Shown here piece by piece: positions 1 to 12,529 of a stretch of 64,000 bases of DNA. This DNA is from Crambe crambe. Lineage: Eukaryota; Porifera; Demospongiae; Poecilosclerida; Crambeidae. The notes beneath the pieces were generated by a model that was not told the DNA's origin, did not search any database, and worked only from the letters and a program-made list of their open reading frames with translations. The position numbers and the translations under genes are program-made. Numbering within the stretch: position 1 is the first letter of the stretch; the number at the start of each line of letters is the position of its first letter. The stretch lies in the NCBI GenBank assembly GCA_963924555.1, contig OZ004583.1, positions 7,888,582 to 7,952,581 on the forward strand, given 5' to 3'.

Positions 1-152
1 ATTCTACTGGGCCCATAATTATCTACTATGACGTTAGGTTACTTTTGCTTACAGCCAATCCAGAATTTGTATATAACTGGCAGCCTCATAATAGATAATA
101 AGAGAAGCAATGGGCCCAGCAGTAGAATATTCCATACCAGACCATTTCTTAT

Positions 153-432
153 AAGGGAAAAAGCATTTCGTGAAATGAAAAAAGATGTAGGGATGACCAC
201 TGCACAAAAAAGTAAGGAAACAAGAAGGATGGAATCTTTGTTCTGTATATCCAGCCAACAATCCCTACATATACGTCGGGTAGCTTCAGATTATAGTGTA
301 GTAATGTACGTACATGTAGGGATTGTTGGCTGGATATACAGAACAAAGATTCCATCCTTCTTGTTTCCTTACTTTTTTGTGCAGTGGTCATCCCTACATC
401 TTTTTTCATTTCACGAAATGCTTTTTCCCTTA
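153..432. repeat. Foldback (inverted repeat) element
   Basis: The left arm (about 153-270) and right arm (about 313-432) are near-perfect reverse complements of roughly 118 nt around a loop of about 42 nt. The right arm restates the left arm base for base, for example ATGTAGGGATTGTTGGCTGG. Open reading frames on both strands here are by-products of the palindrome. It is most simply a MITE or foldback DNA element. No target-site duplication was established. Confidence 0.85.
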
Positions 433-1000
433 CTTGTTCCTGGTCTTTTTTTCCTCTCTTTTATGGTTTTAGCTATGTATAGAGTTCATTCTTCTATGTG
501 TATGCAGGGACAGATGAAAGAAGAATAGTTCTCCAATAGCATACCAGCCCAATCACTATCAACGAGTCAAGGTGGAGGTAGAAAATGCTGAAATAGAGTC
601 TACCTTGTTGAATCTAAATCCCCGAGTCGATACAGTAGTCTATCATCATCATCACTATTCACCTATACCTAGCTAGCTAGCTAGCTCCCTGGTCCTGAAA
701 CTTGGTCTGCACATTGTAGTAGGCTCTAGTAGGCTGGATAATCATTCACAGTAGCTTTTGTTAGGTCTAAGTGGGGGAACTGGAATTTCACTTTTGTATT
801 AGTCTATAGGCGGCGCGCGCGGCCGTCCGAGTCATCCCTACATAGAGAGTGCTACCGCACTCTCTGATAATCCCATTGAAAGTCTAAATATCATGGCTGG
901 AAATTTATGGCACAAAAACACACGTGACCACTACTTTCAGTGTTCCACCATATCCACACATAATTATAACTAACATTCAAATCATGTAACCAACCAATAT
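433..1000. other. Non-coding stretch with a short GC-rich hairpin
   Basis: No gene is visible. The only structure is a CG-rich patch (about 811-828) followed by a perfect 9-bp hairpin, AGAGAGTGC / GCACTCTCT, at 844-865, plus GCTAGCTAGCTAGC at about 671-686. The hairpin lies beside the words CATCCCTACAT, which also occur in the foldback element at 153-432, so this may be a relic of a related element. Confidence 0.5.
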
Positions 1001-1006
1001 TTTAGC

Positions 1007-2036
1007 TTATCGATTTATAACTCCACTAGTTTTTATGCTTCTTTTCTCACTGAACATAAATATCCATCCGACTGACATAGAAGTTTCCTGATCTCCACAC
1101 ACCCTGACTTCTAGGGCATTGGTTGTCGGTTGAGGCAATGTCTTGCAGAACCACGGGGGGTTATTGAACTCGCAGCACGAGCTCCTGGGACCACACCCCC
1201 TGACCGTCCCACAGGGGATCATCGTCATAATAAATGAGCCACTGGGACCTCCAGCACCATGATTACCAGTGGCGCAAAAGTAATCATTTCCAACAAACAC
1301 TGGGACTTGGAAAGACCAACTCTCAGGCCTAGAGAATGGACAAACCCATCAACTGTTGGTGTCATTTTCATAAATAAGCATCCAAATATGTTGTCTTGAA
1401 ATTCTTGTGCAGCTCGAGCTGCAAGTCAGGTTGCCATGGGAAGCATTGATGACGTAGGATTGGCTGTCCAATTTGCCACTGGTATGTCGATCCTTTCTTG
1501 AGAGAAGAAGACAGCACTACTGAAGGTAAAGGGTTAATACCACCACAAACACTACTTCCACCAAAGGCATTTGGTGATCCTTGCTGGTAGCCTGTGATAC
1601 GACCACACACTCGAGAGTAAGGAACACCAGAAGAGGAGTAAGTGGCTGAGTTACATCCACCAGGTAAGGACGTAGCACGACCACAAGCTTGCACAGGAGT
1701 GGTGATGAGTTTCCAGCCGACTGGACACCTTTGAGTTGGATCCTCCATGTTCAGGTATGCTATTCGTCTTCTCTGACTTAAATTATCGCAACGATGTGCC
1801 ATTCTGATTGTTCAGAATTGGAAGCACAGCGTACCGGAGGACATTCCTGACTGTTTGTTTCAGAGAATGCCGACTTGCATCAATGACAGACTTAGAAGGT
1901 TAGAAGGACAAGACCTTCCATTCTGAGCAGGTCCAGGAATGACCATAGGAGACATAAACACTGGAAGATTGGAGTGTCCAGATTCGAAAAAGCACAGGAA
2001 GAGTAGCAGCAGTGCAACACTAGATGAATCCATCAT
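1007..2036 (-). pseudogene. Broken cysteine-rich secreted-type gene
   Basis: On the minus strand a strong signal peptide (start at 2036, MMDSSSVALLLLFLCFFES) leads to a CPSNLL motif. Conserved-looking blocks follow in different frames: RRIAYLNMEDPTQRCPVGWK and YSRVCGRITGYQQGSPNAFG (about 1560-1760), RISRQHIW (about 1385-1410) and FVGNDYFC...CCEFNNPPWF (about 1130-1300). From memory these blocks resemble an uncharacterised cysteine-rich extracellular family seen in sponges and cnidarians; that recollection is not verified. Continuity needs at least three frame changes (near 1880, 1800 and 1480), and a TGA lies in frame near 1350. The overlapping frames make introns an unlikely explanation. Because the receptor genes elsewhere in the window are open, poor assembly is not the preferred explanation. 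Likely a pseudogene. No function is assigned. Confidence 0.55.
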
Positions 2037-2550
2037 AGCCACTACGTACATGGTAACAAGCAGATCAATTCCAATGTGCTCCAACACGAATACTAATAAT
2101 TACTGTACAAACATAAGCAGATCAATTTCAACGTGCTCCAACTTATAGATACTTATAGCAAACTACATACTAACTTCTTCAGTTGGATTCTCACACTATG
2201 GGATTGTGCATGTAGCTATGTGACTCATAAAGCTGTCAGCATTATAATAATTATAGTACAAGTATATAGCATAATGCAAGCTAATCTGAATCTCCTCAAT
2301 GGACAGAATTAATTTGTGTGTAAGCAGTAAAAAGGCTAATTATTAATTGAATTATTTCATTACTATAATGTGCTTATGGTAGTTTACAATTATCCGGTTC
2401 TAATTAAATTTCTCCTTAACAAAACAGTCCCAAACTTTTACTTCTGTCATAATAATTTCTATAGTAATGGTTGGGCATTTCCAACACTACTTTTCCACTG
2501 CTAAAACACTATAATATACACACCAAGTACAGTAGCAAGTCGCTATGAAC
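2037..2550. other. Non-coding stretch between two minus-strand genes
   Basis: I see no coding signal. It is AT-rich, and a near-duplicate of about 28 nt (AGCAGATCAATTCCAATGTG against AGCAGATCAATTTCAACGTG) lies at about 2058-2140. The remaining C-terminal exons of the HEMK1-like gene would be expected here on the minus strand, but no NPPY-type motif was found. Confidence 0.4.
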
Positions 2551-4207
2551 CTTTGGACATTCCTTGAGTAGTGCAACAGCAATGGCTCCACTGCCACAGC
2601 ACAAGTCCAGCATCCTATAACATGCACCTCTCCTCTTCTTGTTCTCCCTTTCCCTCTCTGCCGCTCTGATGTCACCTCTGCCACTTCTGTAGTCAGCAAT
2701 CTCCTCATCTGCTCGTTTGTAACAGTGTTCTATCACATGACCTACCAGTTCCTACAAAAATATATGCACACCTGTCAACTAGCATACAGATAAGAGTATG
2801 CGGTAAAGGGTTATAGATTCATAAACTCAATTCAAATAGATGACATGCCGACCCCTTACCAAGTAGCTTCCCAACTAAATCGTGCAGTGTCTCATAATTT
2901 TGAATTGATGCCAAATTTTCGAGTGTCCTAAAGGGAAATTACTAATCATTCCTAGTAGCAATGTTTGAAACATGGGCATTTCTGTAGCAAAAATAGCCAG
3001 GGGTGTTTTTCGGGTGTGTGCCTTGAGATGAATTACTCTGTAGCTATAGCCAGGGGGTGTTTTCAGGTGTCTGCTTCAAGATAAATATAGCCAGGGGGTG
3101 TTTTTGGGTGTGTGCCTCAAGATAACCGATCAATCCTTTGATCCTACAACTATTCTGGCTAAAGCAAGACTCATCACGCCCATTTTAACCACTTATGGAA
3201 AGTGGGTGTCAGCTAAAAAATCTGTCATATGCCAAGCTACAATAGTGTGCAATTGTCCAATAAAATAACTGTTCTGGCCAAAGAATTACATTGAAGTATA
3301 CTCATTAAACATGAATGGTGGGTTCGGCAAGCTAAACATACTTTCAGCTTTCATGATTTACCCTGAGGAGAACTCGGTATGGGACTAATTACTTGGTCCA
3401 ATCAAGGTTCTAGCTATCTCAAAAGGAGATTAAATACTTGGATCCATCAGATATATAGTGTGGGTATAATTGAGGGTAATGATCATTTAACCTCTCTTGC
3501 TATCCCTGCGTGCTCAGGGTCATCAATGTTTTTGGAGAACCTAACCACAAACTGAACTGCATCATTATTTTTAGCAAAGTTCTAAAACCAGAGAACTGGA
3601 GGAGTGCATCTGTGTAATCTAATGTTACATTTTCTGAAACCACATTGACGAATAAAATTTCATAACTGGTTTCTTATAATTACTTGCACAACAAGAAATT
3701 CACACATCAGAAAGCCGACTTCTAGCGTTTTAAGGAATGATGACCACACACGGTAGGTGCACATGTGTGTGCGTGCTATGGATGGACAACTTCTCACTTT
3801 CTTGTGGTTTTATAAGTAACGTCGAGACTGGGCTCCACCTTTACTTTACATTCTGGAGGCATCCCAAGTATTCGATAACTCCCCTGGTCACTGCATGTAC
3901 GTATGCATGGGTTGCCTACATATTGAGAGAAAAGTCAGCTAGCCTTTTTTGGTACAGAGATCAGAGGGAGAGAAATATCATCACTTAATTATGAACCCAT
4001 TAAGAACTTAAATTCCTGACTTTCATCCATCAAGGAATTAAGATTCCTGGAAATTTTGCTCATAAATATATATATATCACGTAAGAATTTATTGTTCAGT
4101 CTAACCTACCTACCTCAGTTTCTGGTGTGGGAACAAAGACAGGCGGACGCATGGTCAATGTCACATACCGAAAATCCCATTCCCCTATCAGGTACTGAAC
4201 TGGGACC
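2551..4207 (-). CDS. HEMK1: HEMK1/PrmC-type N5-glutamine methyltransferase, partial
   Basis: Two exons on the minus strand: 4114-4207 and 2551-2751, separated by a 1362-nt intron. The first encodes [20 protein letters not shown] followed by [10 protein letters not shown], the pre-catalytic block typical of mitochondrial HEMK1. The second begins ELVGHVIEH and carries the SAM-binding motif [15 protein letters not shown]. Junctions are clean: acceptor TTTTATAG at 4208, donor GTAGGT at 4113, acceptor TTTTGTAG at 2752, donor GT at 2550. The 201-nt exon is in phase 0. The family methylates the Gln of the GGQ motif in class I release factors. A likely upstream exon ends at 4941 (SDLY then RRLQ) but needs a one-base frameshift to join. 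The catalytic NPPY exon was not found. It is therefore a partial gene or a decaying copy. Confidence 0.72.
2994..3125. repeat. Three-copy tandem repeat in the HEMK1-like intron
   Basis: The phrase ATAGCCAGGGGGTGTTTTT with following GGTGTGTGCCTCAAGAT recurs three times, with units of about 40 to 65 nt that have diverged from each other. It is intronic relative to the methyltransferase exons. Confidence 0.7.
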
Positions 4208-4313
4208 CTATAAAATGTGAAGACACATACCAATTATAATAAGTAATGAGTGCAAGACAAAAATAAAAGTAGCTCCATTTAAAACTTTCATAAAATTGCT
4301 GCACGCATACATA

Positions 4314-4790
4314 CATCCTCTGGCTAACTCAACTCTGAGCATCTAATTAGCAACACCATAGTGATTCTTTGATGGTACAAAACAATTTGATTGTGATGAT
4401 GATATCATATCAGCAAATACCCTCCGGCTGCTAGTAACTCCATTCTGAGCATGCTTACATCTAGTTAGCAACACCATAGCGACACTTTAGCGTGCTACCA
4501 TGGTATAAAGCAATTTTTATTAACATATTGTGATAAATGATATCACATTAGCAAAATACACTCTGGCTCTATAAGTAACTCCACTCTGAGCATGCTTATA
4601 TCCAATTAGCAACACCATAGCAACACTTTAGTGCGCCTACCATGGTATAAAGCAATTTATTAACATGACTGCGATAAAATTGATATCACTGCAGCACATG
4701 ACTTAACATCACCAATATACCCACAAGTAACTCTGAATATGCTTACATCTAATTAGTGATATTTTAGTGTGTTGCCATGGCTACATAAAA
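4314..4790. repeat. Diverged tandem repeat, four units of about 125 nt
   Basis: Each unit contains a TAACTC..TCTGAGCATGCTTA segment, then ATTAGCAACACCATAG, then an ACTTTAG..CCATGG segment and a GATATCA segment. Starts are near 4317, 4425, 4560 and 4715. Units have diverged by substitutions and small indels, so the array is old. Confidence 0.7.
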
Positions 4791-5304
4791 ACAATAATTA
4801 TTTATGGACATTGATTAATCACGACATCAGCATGCAAATGACATGAAAACAATTTAACATGCTATCACATCTTTTAATTGCTTTATCATTAGATCCTACC
4901 AGATACTTGCATAGTATTATCAACAGAGAAACCAACTTACTGCAATCGTCTTTGTACAGGTCAGAAACTAAATTAATGGTTGCTTTATGTGATTATAGAA
5001 AGTGGTCTCTTTAGGGAGACCCTGTATGATCGGAAAGTTAGTCATTTCTCAAAGGATAATGCTATTAGCCACAAGGAGCCAACTGAGGTTGCCATCGGAG
5101 AATGATTTAACACATCAACACTGTTGAGGGTTGACCATAAAGGAAGTCTGCTCCACCAGCGAGAAATGGACTGCATTGGAATGCCACATTCAAAGCACCT
5201 GTCAACACCTGCTAGTCATGCTTATTATGCCAATCAATTAAGCTGTACCAGTAGACACATACAATAGAGTCCAACCAACTAACCAACCGATACATAAATT
5301 ATCC

Positions 5305-5525
5305 TTTTGTACTTCCCTATCAATCTTAAGAGTCATCCTACCAACCCTATACATTACTGTACAGTTGTGGCATCCTAAACCTTTCTATTTTTAAATTTGC
5401 ACTTCCTCCTGTAGTCCTATCAACCTTAGAGTCTCAGCATTGATCCCACTAACCTGTATAGTTGGGTATCCTAAACCTATCTCCATTTAAACTTTACACT
5501 TCCTCTAACAATCCTATTAATCCAA
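5305..5525. repeat. Diverged tandem repeat, about 95-nt unit
   Basis: Three degenerate units share CACTTCCT..CAATCCTAT, a GAGTC segment, CCTATA/CCTGTATA and the ending ATCCTAAACCT. No coding potential. Confidence 0.55.
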
Positions 5526-7372
5526 CCTAATTCATACATACGTAAGCTTTTCTCCTTCTCCTTCTTAATTAACTACAGCATATAATCAATGTTCTCACCA
5601 ATTAGATGCTATTTTTCCCCCTCAGCTCTGATATAACCTATTGTAGCTCTTATTGAATTAAAAATTAGCCAAATAAAAAATTGGTCGATATTAATCAAAC
5701 CCCTTGATGATACCAATCCTTCCTGTTGCAAGCTAGCAAATATGACACGAATGCATTGATATTATCACAGCACAGAACCTGATACAAATGAATTTCCTGC
5801 TCTCTCTTTAAGAAAATTCAACAGGTGTGTAAGATTCCCAGTATACAGTAACTCCTCACCTCCTAACTCTGTACCTTCCAGCAACTCCCCCTCTCCCCTC
5901 TCTAGATTACATGCCAATCCCCCCCCCCCCCCCCCTCCCCCAACCACCACTAATATTACAATATTATGATGATTGTAGAATCAAGGAAAGTCATTTGCCA
6001 CACAAGCTATTCCCTTCATGTCTAATAGTACAAGATAACTTTAATTACGTGAAGAATTGAGGAAAAGAGGTTAAATAATCATGGAGTATTATAGATGGGC
6101 GGAAAAATATTAATGTGTACGACGGGTGAAAATTTAGTGACAGAAGTGGAACTAAACCTGTTGACACGCATATAGTATTTCCATCCAGCTGTCCATATCA
6201 CAGCACATCACAACAAAATTTACACAACCTCTTTTGAATAATTATTATTTCCCTGGACCCATCTACTCCTTATAAGATTTATTATTATAACCTCCCTCCT
6301 CATTCTCTGAAATGATCTACGTAGGATTGGACCTGTTGAGCTCACAATTGATAACCAATTGCTTCTGTACCATGTTACCATGTGAAGAGGTGGGGGTAAC
6401 TATGTAATACGTGCTTGCTACACCTAGAAACAGTGGTCTTGAGAATACTGAGGACGAAGTCGAGGTTAGCAGGTTCCCCGTGGAAGGATGCAAGTTGAGT
6501 GGGCAGGTCAGCAATCACGATCATTATCACTTCAGCATCCTGATTGGGCATGTTAGCAACCACGTCTCCATACCCACCTTCAACTCCATCCTGCTCTGTG
6601 AAAAGATGAGAATGAGTGGGCAGGTCGACAACCACAATATCATGCCCACTTCCACAATCAGAGGTTGAAGTCTTGTCTACCTGCGAGAAGTGACCAGACT
6701 AAAAAATAAATCATTCTTCCGTATGTGGAAGGGGCTAGACTAACTGTGCACAACACAGCTAACACTTAGCTAACTAGCTCACGACCATACATGGAATTAG
6801 AGAAGTACATAGGAGGGTCAAAATATGTAGCTGCTGTTGGGACAATGCATTTCCATTACACCCATGCGAAACGGAGAAACCAGAAGGATTTATGTTATGT
6901 ATGTATCTTATGCATGTTGTACTGACAGTAGAATGACATCATTACAGTTCAAAGTCCAGTGAGATGGGTGGACCCAGCACAATAGCACAATGTCCCTCTA
7001 GCAGGTATGTCTGTATATACGTATGCATCATGTGCCTGAAATACGTACTTCCATCTTGACGCACTTCCACAAGTCACAGACTTCAGGCTCCTACACTTGT
7101 AGGGCTATTATGCCCAGGAAGTTCTCCACGGCAACAACAGGAGGCAGAGGAGAAAATCAACACTAATTTGATATCTTCCGGGGTGCCTTCATAATGCTTC
7201 ATGGTCACCACAGCAAAGGGAGAAGACTGGATGTGTGTTTATCCTCCCTGCTTAATATAGCATTCCTTCTTAGAGATAAAGCTTCTTTATGGCTAATTGT
7301 TACTATTCACATTTTTAAATTTTTTATTCAGATGCTATAACAGTTGGTACAAATTCTTGGAATGAGTATATC

Positions 7373-7715
7373 ATTGTGCACAGTGCATAATTAGAGACAG
7401 TGCATAATTAGAGACAGTGCATAATTAGAGACAGTGCGTAATTAGAGACATCACATAATTAGAGATAGAGACAGTGCAGAGTGTATAATTAGAGACAGTG
7501 CATAATTAGAGACACCACATAATTAGAGATAGAGACAGTGCAGAGTGTATAATTAGAGACAGTGCATAATTAGAGACAGTCCATAATTAGAGACAGTCCA
7601 TAATTAGAGACAGTGCTTAATTAGAGACAGTGCTTAATTAGAGACAGTGCACAGTGCATAATTAGAGACACCACATAATTATTAGAGACCAAACATAATT
7701 AGAGACAGCAAGAAT
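7373..7715. repeat. 17-bp minisatellite
   Basis: Units of ACAGTGCATAATTAGAG repeat about 18 times with variants (CACCACATAATTAGAG, CAGTCCATAATTAGAG) and a higher-order doublet (AGAGATAGAGACAGTGCAGAGTGT appears twice). There are no unique spacers, so it is not a CRISPR-like array. Confidence 0.9.
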
Positions 7716-10305
7716 TTAGAGCAAATAGCATCAGAGATTACTTTTTAAAAATACTATACACAAAGATGGCCAATGCATGCTACTAGAGATAACGCATGAT
7801 ACGAATTCAGAGTTAAAAGAATCATTATTGATATGCATGACATTGTAGGAATGATACTGTTACACCAATGCATTGTGTATCTGATTCAGTAAGCATCGCA
7901 CTTCTTATAAACCGTAGTAGGTAGCTTAGCAACGCTTTGGAGTGACATGTTAAGTGCAAAGTACACACATTCTATAGCTATTAGAGCGCACGCTGTTAAA
8001 GTGGTGAAAATAGCTTCCGATGTGTGACTGGACTCAGACGTGTGACTGTGGGTTGTCATAATGCTCATCACACGTTTGAAGTGGGTATGCTTATTTGCAG
8101 AGCATGATGGTTTGTGAGGATGGCAAATTAGCATACATTCCAACCAACTCTCACATAGAGCAAGCAATTTGAGGAATAGCAAATTCTAATTTTGACTAAT
8201 TAGTATTGACTTTATCCGTCATAGAGAGAGAGAGAGAGATCCAATCACATAACAGAAGAGAGAGAGAGTTAATCACTGGGGAATGACACGTGTCGGATTA
8301 CAGTTATGTAAACGGCTACATGGTCACACGCACACTCAGGAGGTGTAGAGTCGTGTGTGCAAGTGAAGGTTCTGGATCTCCTCCTCCCACCACCACAGAG
8401 ATCCAGACTTTGGGTGGCAAGAGCAGCTACATAATATTATAATTGTTTATAGAGATGAATCATTGTCCTACTATTCCAGTACATAATGAAATGACTAAAT
8501 TAATTAGAAAAATTTAACTTCATAATCTTCAGACTCCAGACATTCTTTATTTGGATAATTGATACTGCTAGCTATGATAGTTGAGCGTGTATGCTTCAGG
8601 TGGTGGCATGACCAAGTGGTGTTTATCTTGCAGGAGGACTGACTTGGGAACCAATCCAATTATGATCCTTTTCCGTTGTGTTGATATTCATTGTTCCATA
8701 TTTGTCTGTAACAGTAGATTGCAACGACCTTGCAACAAGAAATCAAGAAGGGCAAAATCAAAATTTACATACAGTACATGGGACCTTTCAAAGGACTTTA
8801 CTGTGGCTTTGGAGTTGGTCTACTGTAAATTGTTGGTTTGATGTTCTGAATTTCATGTTGTGCAATCCACTGGTACCCATGAGCATTGATAATGTTTTGT
8901 TACTGATAAGAATCAGAGATGGAGTCGCCTCAAAAATTGAGCAGATGTTGAGCTAGCCCACCCACACAAGAGCCTACAATCATATGTACAAGGAGGCCAA
9001 AAACTGATAACAAATATTAATTAAGTCTCCATGACAACATTTTTTCCCCCCCTCCTCTAGTATGTATGGCACATTTGGCACACAGTGAAAATGTGGATAT
9101 TGACTGCCTAGTTAGAGTGTACCCTGGCTGTACTTTCAAACAGGGCGTTCAAAGTAGAACATAATTCAATTAATGAGCCCAGTTTCTCTATCCCAACAGG
9201 GTGCATTTAGTATATTGGAGGAAACACTGCTGACACCACTATAATGCAAGCTGGAAAAGATAACAATTGGTCCTGGCCAGGGAGAATGGAACAAATATGA
9301 CATAATGTATAGTCTGGTGTATTTATGTATGTTTCCACTTCAGTGACAAGAATCAATAAATATTCTTTTTTGGTCATCACTTTACAAAGTTCAATGAGCA
9401 GATCCTAAAAATATGGGAATAATCAATTGAGCACTTTGTTATCACTATACACTCTACATCCTCACATTAATTCCATTTACGTAGAAAGAGGCAAAGCCCT
9501 TCTACCACCTGGCAAAGTTAATGAAGCATGCATAATCAAATTTTCGGAAATGGCCAATCAAATTTCAGATTTTTAGATACTGAAAGTTCGACTAAATCTT
9601 TATGTAATGACCAATCAAAAAATGAGTGCTAGTATTACTACATATGAAGAGCTGACTACACAAGCATGAAGAAGGAGCAATCAGATAATGACATTCAAAA
9701 TTCGATGTGCTGGGACCATGCAGCGATCTGGCACATTATGTATAACATAGAAAAGTTGCCCTGATGTTTCATGGCATACGTAAAATGGAAGTTTTGCCTG
9801 GACATTCATCTTGTCCCCCTACATAGCCTGGCATGTACATATAATATTTTAGCATAACTCTCTCAGCTGTTTCAGAGCTGCAAGCAATGAAACTTGATAT
9901 GCTCCTAGATTTTGTAAATATTAGATTTATTACATACAGGAGGGTACAGCTGGATCATACGTATTCCATCCACAGTAAAGAGATAGATCTCTACCTTTGG
10001 GGGTTGCCCTTCTGGTGATGTGTGACCAGCTGTCCCTTATGTGTATATGAGTGTCCAACCACATCTGATTGGGGCCCCACTTTGTAGGTGGTTGCTATGG
10101 CTTGATTTACTTAGTAACAGTAAACAGTGGTTATAGGTACTTATGAATCCTGTCTCTAACATTGTCCTGTCTCCTAATATTGTCCTGTCTCCTACCAGTC
10201 AAAGTTTGTTTGCTGATTCAGTAAATATTTCATCATCTCGCTAACACAGATCACAGATGTTTTAGCCTTTAGATCAGTAGACATTAAAGGATACCATTGT
10301 ATTAA

Positions 10306-10310
<5 letters not shown>

Positions 10311-10375
<65 letters not shown>
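10311..10375. repeat. (CT)n microsatellite
   Basis: Uninterrupted CT dinucleotide run of about 65 nt. Confidence 0.97.
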
Positions 10376-10377
<2 letters not shown>

Positions 10378-11567
10378 TCATACCAGGGAAATTCAGTTTA
10401 CCTAATGGACAGCACTGATGCTTATTAAGATTCCTTACTACATGCCCAAGGACAACTTCGCCGTAGTGATAACAATAAACCGAAAGTGTTAGATAATATG
10501 TCTAAACAAGATCACTAATCTAATTTACCATTTCCTGGTCTCCAAGAGTGAGATGTTCTTTTTACACACATGTGTACTACATGGGGAACAAGTGGGCACC
10601 TAGGATCTTGTTTGGACTCCATCTGATCTAATTACCCAAACATTGGCCCAGAGTGAATACAGAGACATAACTTGAGTTACGTGGGTCAGTGAACCTGCTA
10701 AATACAGTATTAAAACCCACTATCATTAGCAGACTGTCTCGAGTTAACAATAAAACATGTAACATAATGAGAGATATACTCCCTGCCTGGCTATTGAAGC
10801 ATAACCATTACACGTATGCACCCATAGCAGAATAACGTGAGTTAAGGTCCTGTTTTTCCAGCACTGTAAGAGGTCAGATGACCGTAATTTCTAAAGGTCT
10901 GTTATCAAGTGTGTTTCATGTCTTTGATTTGTGCATTCACTCATTAGGTGTATATTATCCATGTGCTGTCTCAGCCTGTGTGTTCTAAAACTTTCTGTAG
11001 GTGTTAGTCTGGTTACAACCAAGTTGCTCACTCTGCATGACTAGGGTACATGTACCCATGCATTCATTACCCTCACGAATTTCATTATTATCATTAGATC
11101 ATTAGATGACCCTACCTTCGCAGTCCTAAGGAGTAATTAATTTACCCATACCAGGTCATTATGCTCATTAGATCAAACCTCCTAACCCATTATACTGCCA
11201 AGATTAAAGATCAAATACATACATAGGTCAGTATTTGACCAATGAGAGACTGTTATTCACGAACATACGTAGCTCTGCTTTGTTACCAAATCAAGTCAAA
11301 ATGAATTAATAATCAAATACATACATACATGCATACCAAAGACAAGTATTTGACCAATGGCAAATTGTCACTTACGCACATGCTTTTTACCGAATAAAGT
11401 CAAAATATTTATACAATGTCTTAACAAATCAAGCACGTACATCAGAGACAATGTGTCACATCATTCATTAACTGCGGGTGAACGACAGGGGTTACCACAA
11501 TTACTTCAATGCACACGTATTTCCTGAAATAAGATGACTCTAATTATTAATTTCTAGCTAATTTTAG

Positions 11568-11603
11568 CTTCATCATGTAGCTAATTTTAGCTACATGATG
11601 AAG
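11568..11603. repeat. Perfect 15-bp hairpin
   Basis: CTTCATCATGTAGCT and AGCTACATGATGAAG flank a 6-nt AATTTT loop. The short preceding sequence TAGCTAATTTTAGCT is also repeated across the loop. Function unknown. Confidence 0.85.
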
Positions 11604-11899
11604 ACATGAGCCTGCATACTTAGTGTATTGATGATAAATCACATAATCTACTTCCACTTTTAATAGTTAGACGGGTTCCCACGCCAAGTGTCGGCTGCAC
11701 GTTAAGCACCAGTTTAATAGCTCATTGCTCCCAGTGGTGGTGCTGTCATACCAAAACAACTACCCACACTATCAAGTTAGATAATTCTTAAATTTCATTT
11801 TTAATAGGTTTAGCCCCCATGCCAGCATGGAGTACAGACACACGTACACAATCATATGTAGGACTGGTACTATTCTACTAATTGTCCAATCAGACTACT

Positions 11900-12420
11900 C
11901 CCACCTGCCTATTAAGGTCACTCCGCCATGTCCCAATATTAGCACCCATTCCAGATATTATTTCAATAATTTCAAGGAGGCTGCCTCTCTAGAATCAAAA
12001 CCACTCCACCATGTCCAGTTATAACATTACTTCAGCTATTTGCACTACTCCAGACTAAAGAGACCACCTCTTTATCAAAGCCACTCTCCATACTACGTCC
12101 CATTAGCATTATTCCAGCTATTTAATATAAAGAGACTGCTTCTCTATTTAAAGCCACTCCACCATATCCCGTCAGCATTACTCCAGCTACTTAATAAAGA
12201 GACCACTTCTCTATTAAAGCCACTCCACCATGTCCCCCGTTAGCTGGCATTTTGATCGACCTCCCTAGTGAGACCACAAGCTCATCATATTATCAAGGAC
12301 ATGTATTCCATCATATGCCTCAACAGCATCATTCCAGCTATTCTAACTTCCTAAAGAGACCACCTTTCTATTAAATCTAGCCCATACAGTAGGGTTCCCT
12401 GTTATTCTATTCTTTAATTC
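11900..12420. repeat. Tandem repeat, about 63-66-nt unit
   Basis: Five or six diverged units, each with CCACTCCACCATGTCCC, then ATTAGCATTATTCCAGCTA, then AAAGAGACCACTTCTCTAT. Best preserved between 12040 and 12240. The forward frames across it are repeat-derived. Confidence 0.8.
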
Positions 12421-12529
12421 CAGCTATATAAGTTATTATTCTTTATTATTATGCTCTATATGTATTGAAAGATTACGTAAATATCTATTATCCCCAAAAC
12501 TATGCTGGCAGAATGTGCCAATCTTTATA

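Noticed and set aside
28-528. 166-codon + strand frame
   Set aside because: It crosses both arms and the loop of a palindrome, so the same peptide appears on both strands.
7373-7715. CRISPR-like array
   Set aside because: The repeats abut with no unique spacers; this is a minisatellite in a eukaryotic genome. The same applies to 14228-14510.
8581-8956. Two overlapping + frames of 86 and 92 codons
   Set aside because: They lack recognisable domains, and neither has clear splice support. Kept as non-coding.
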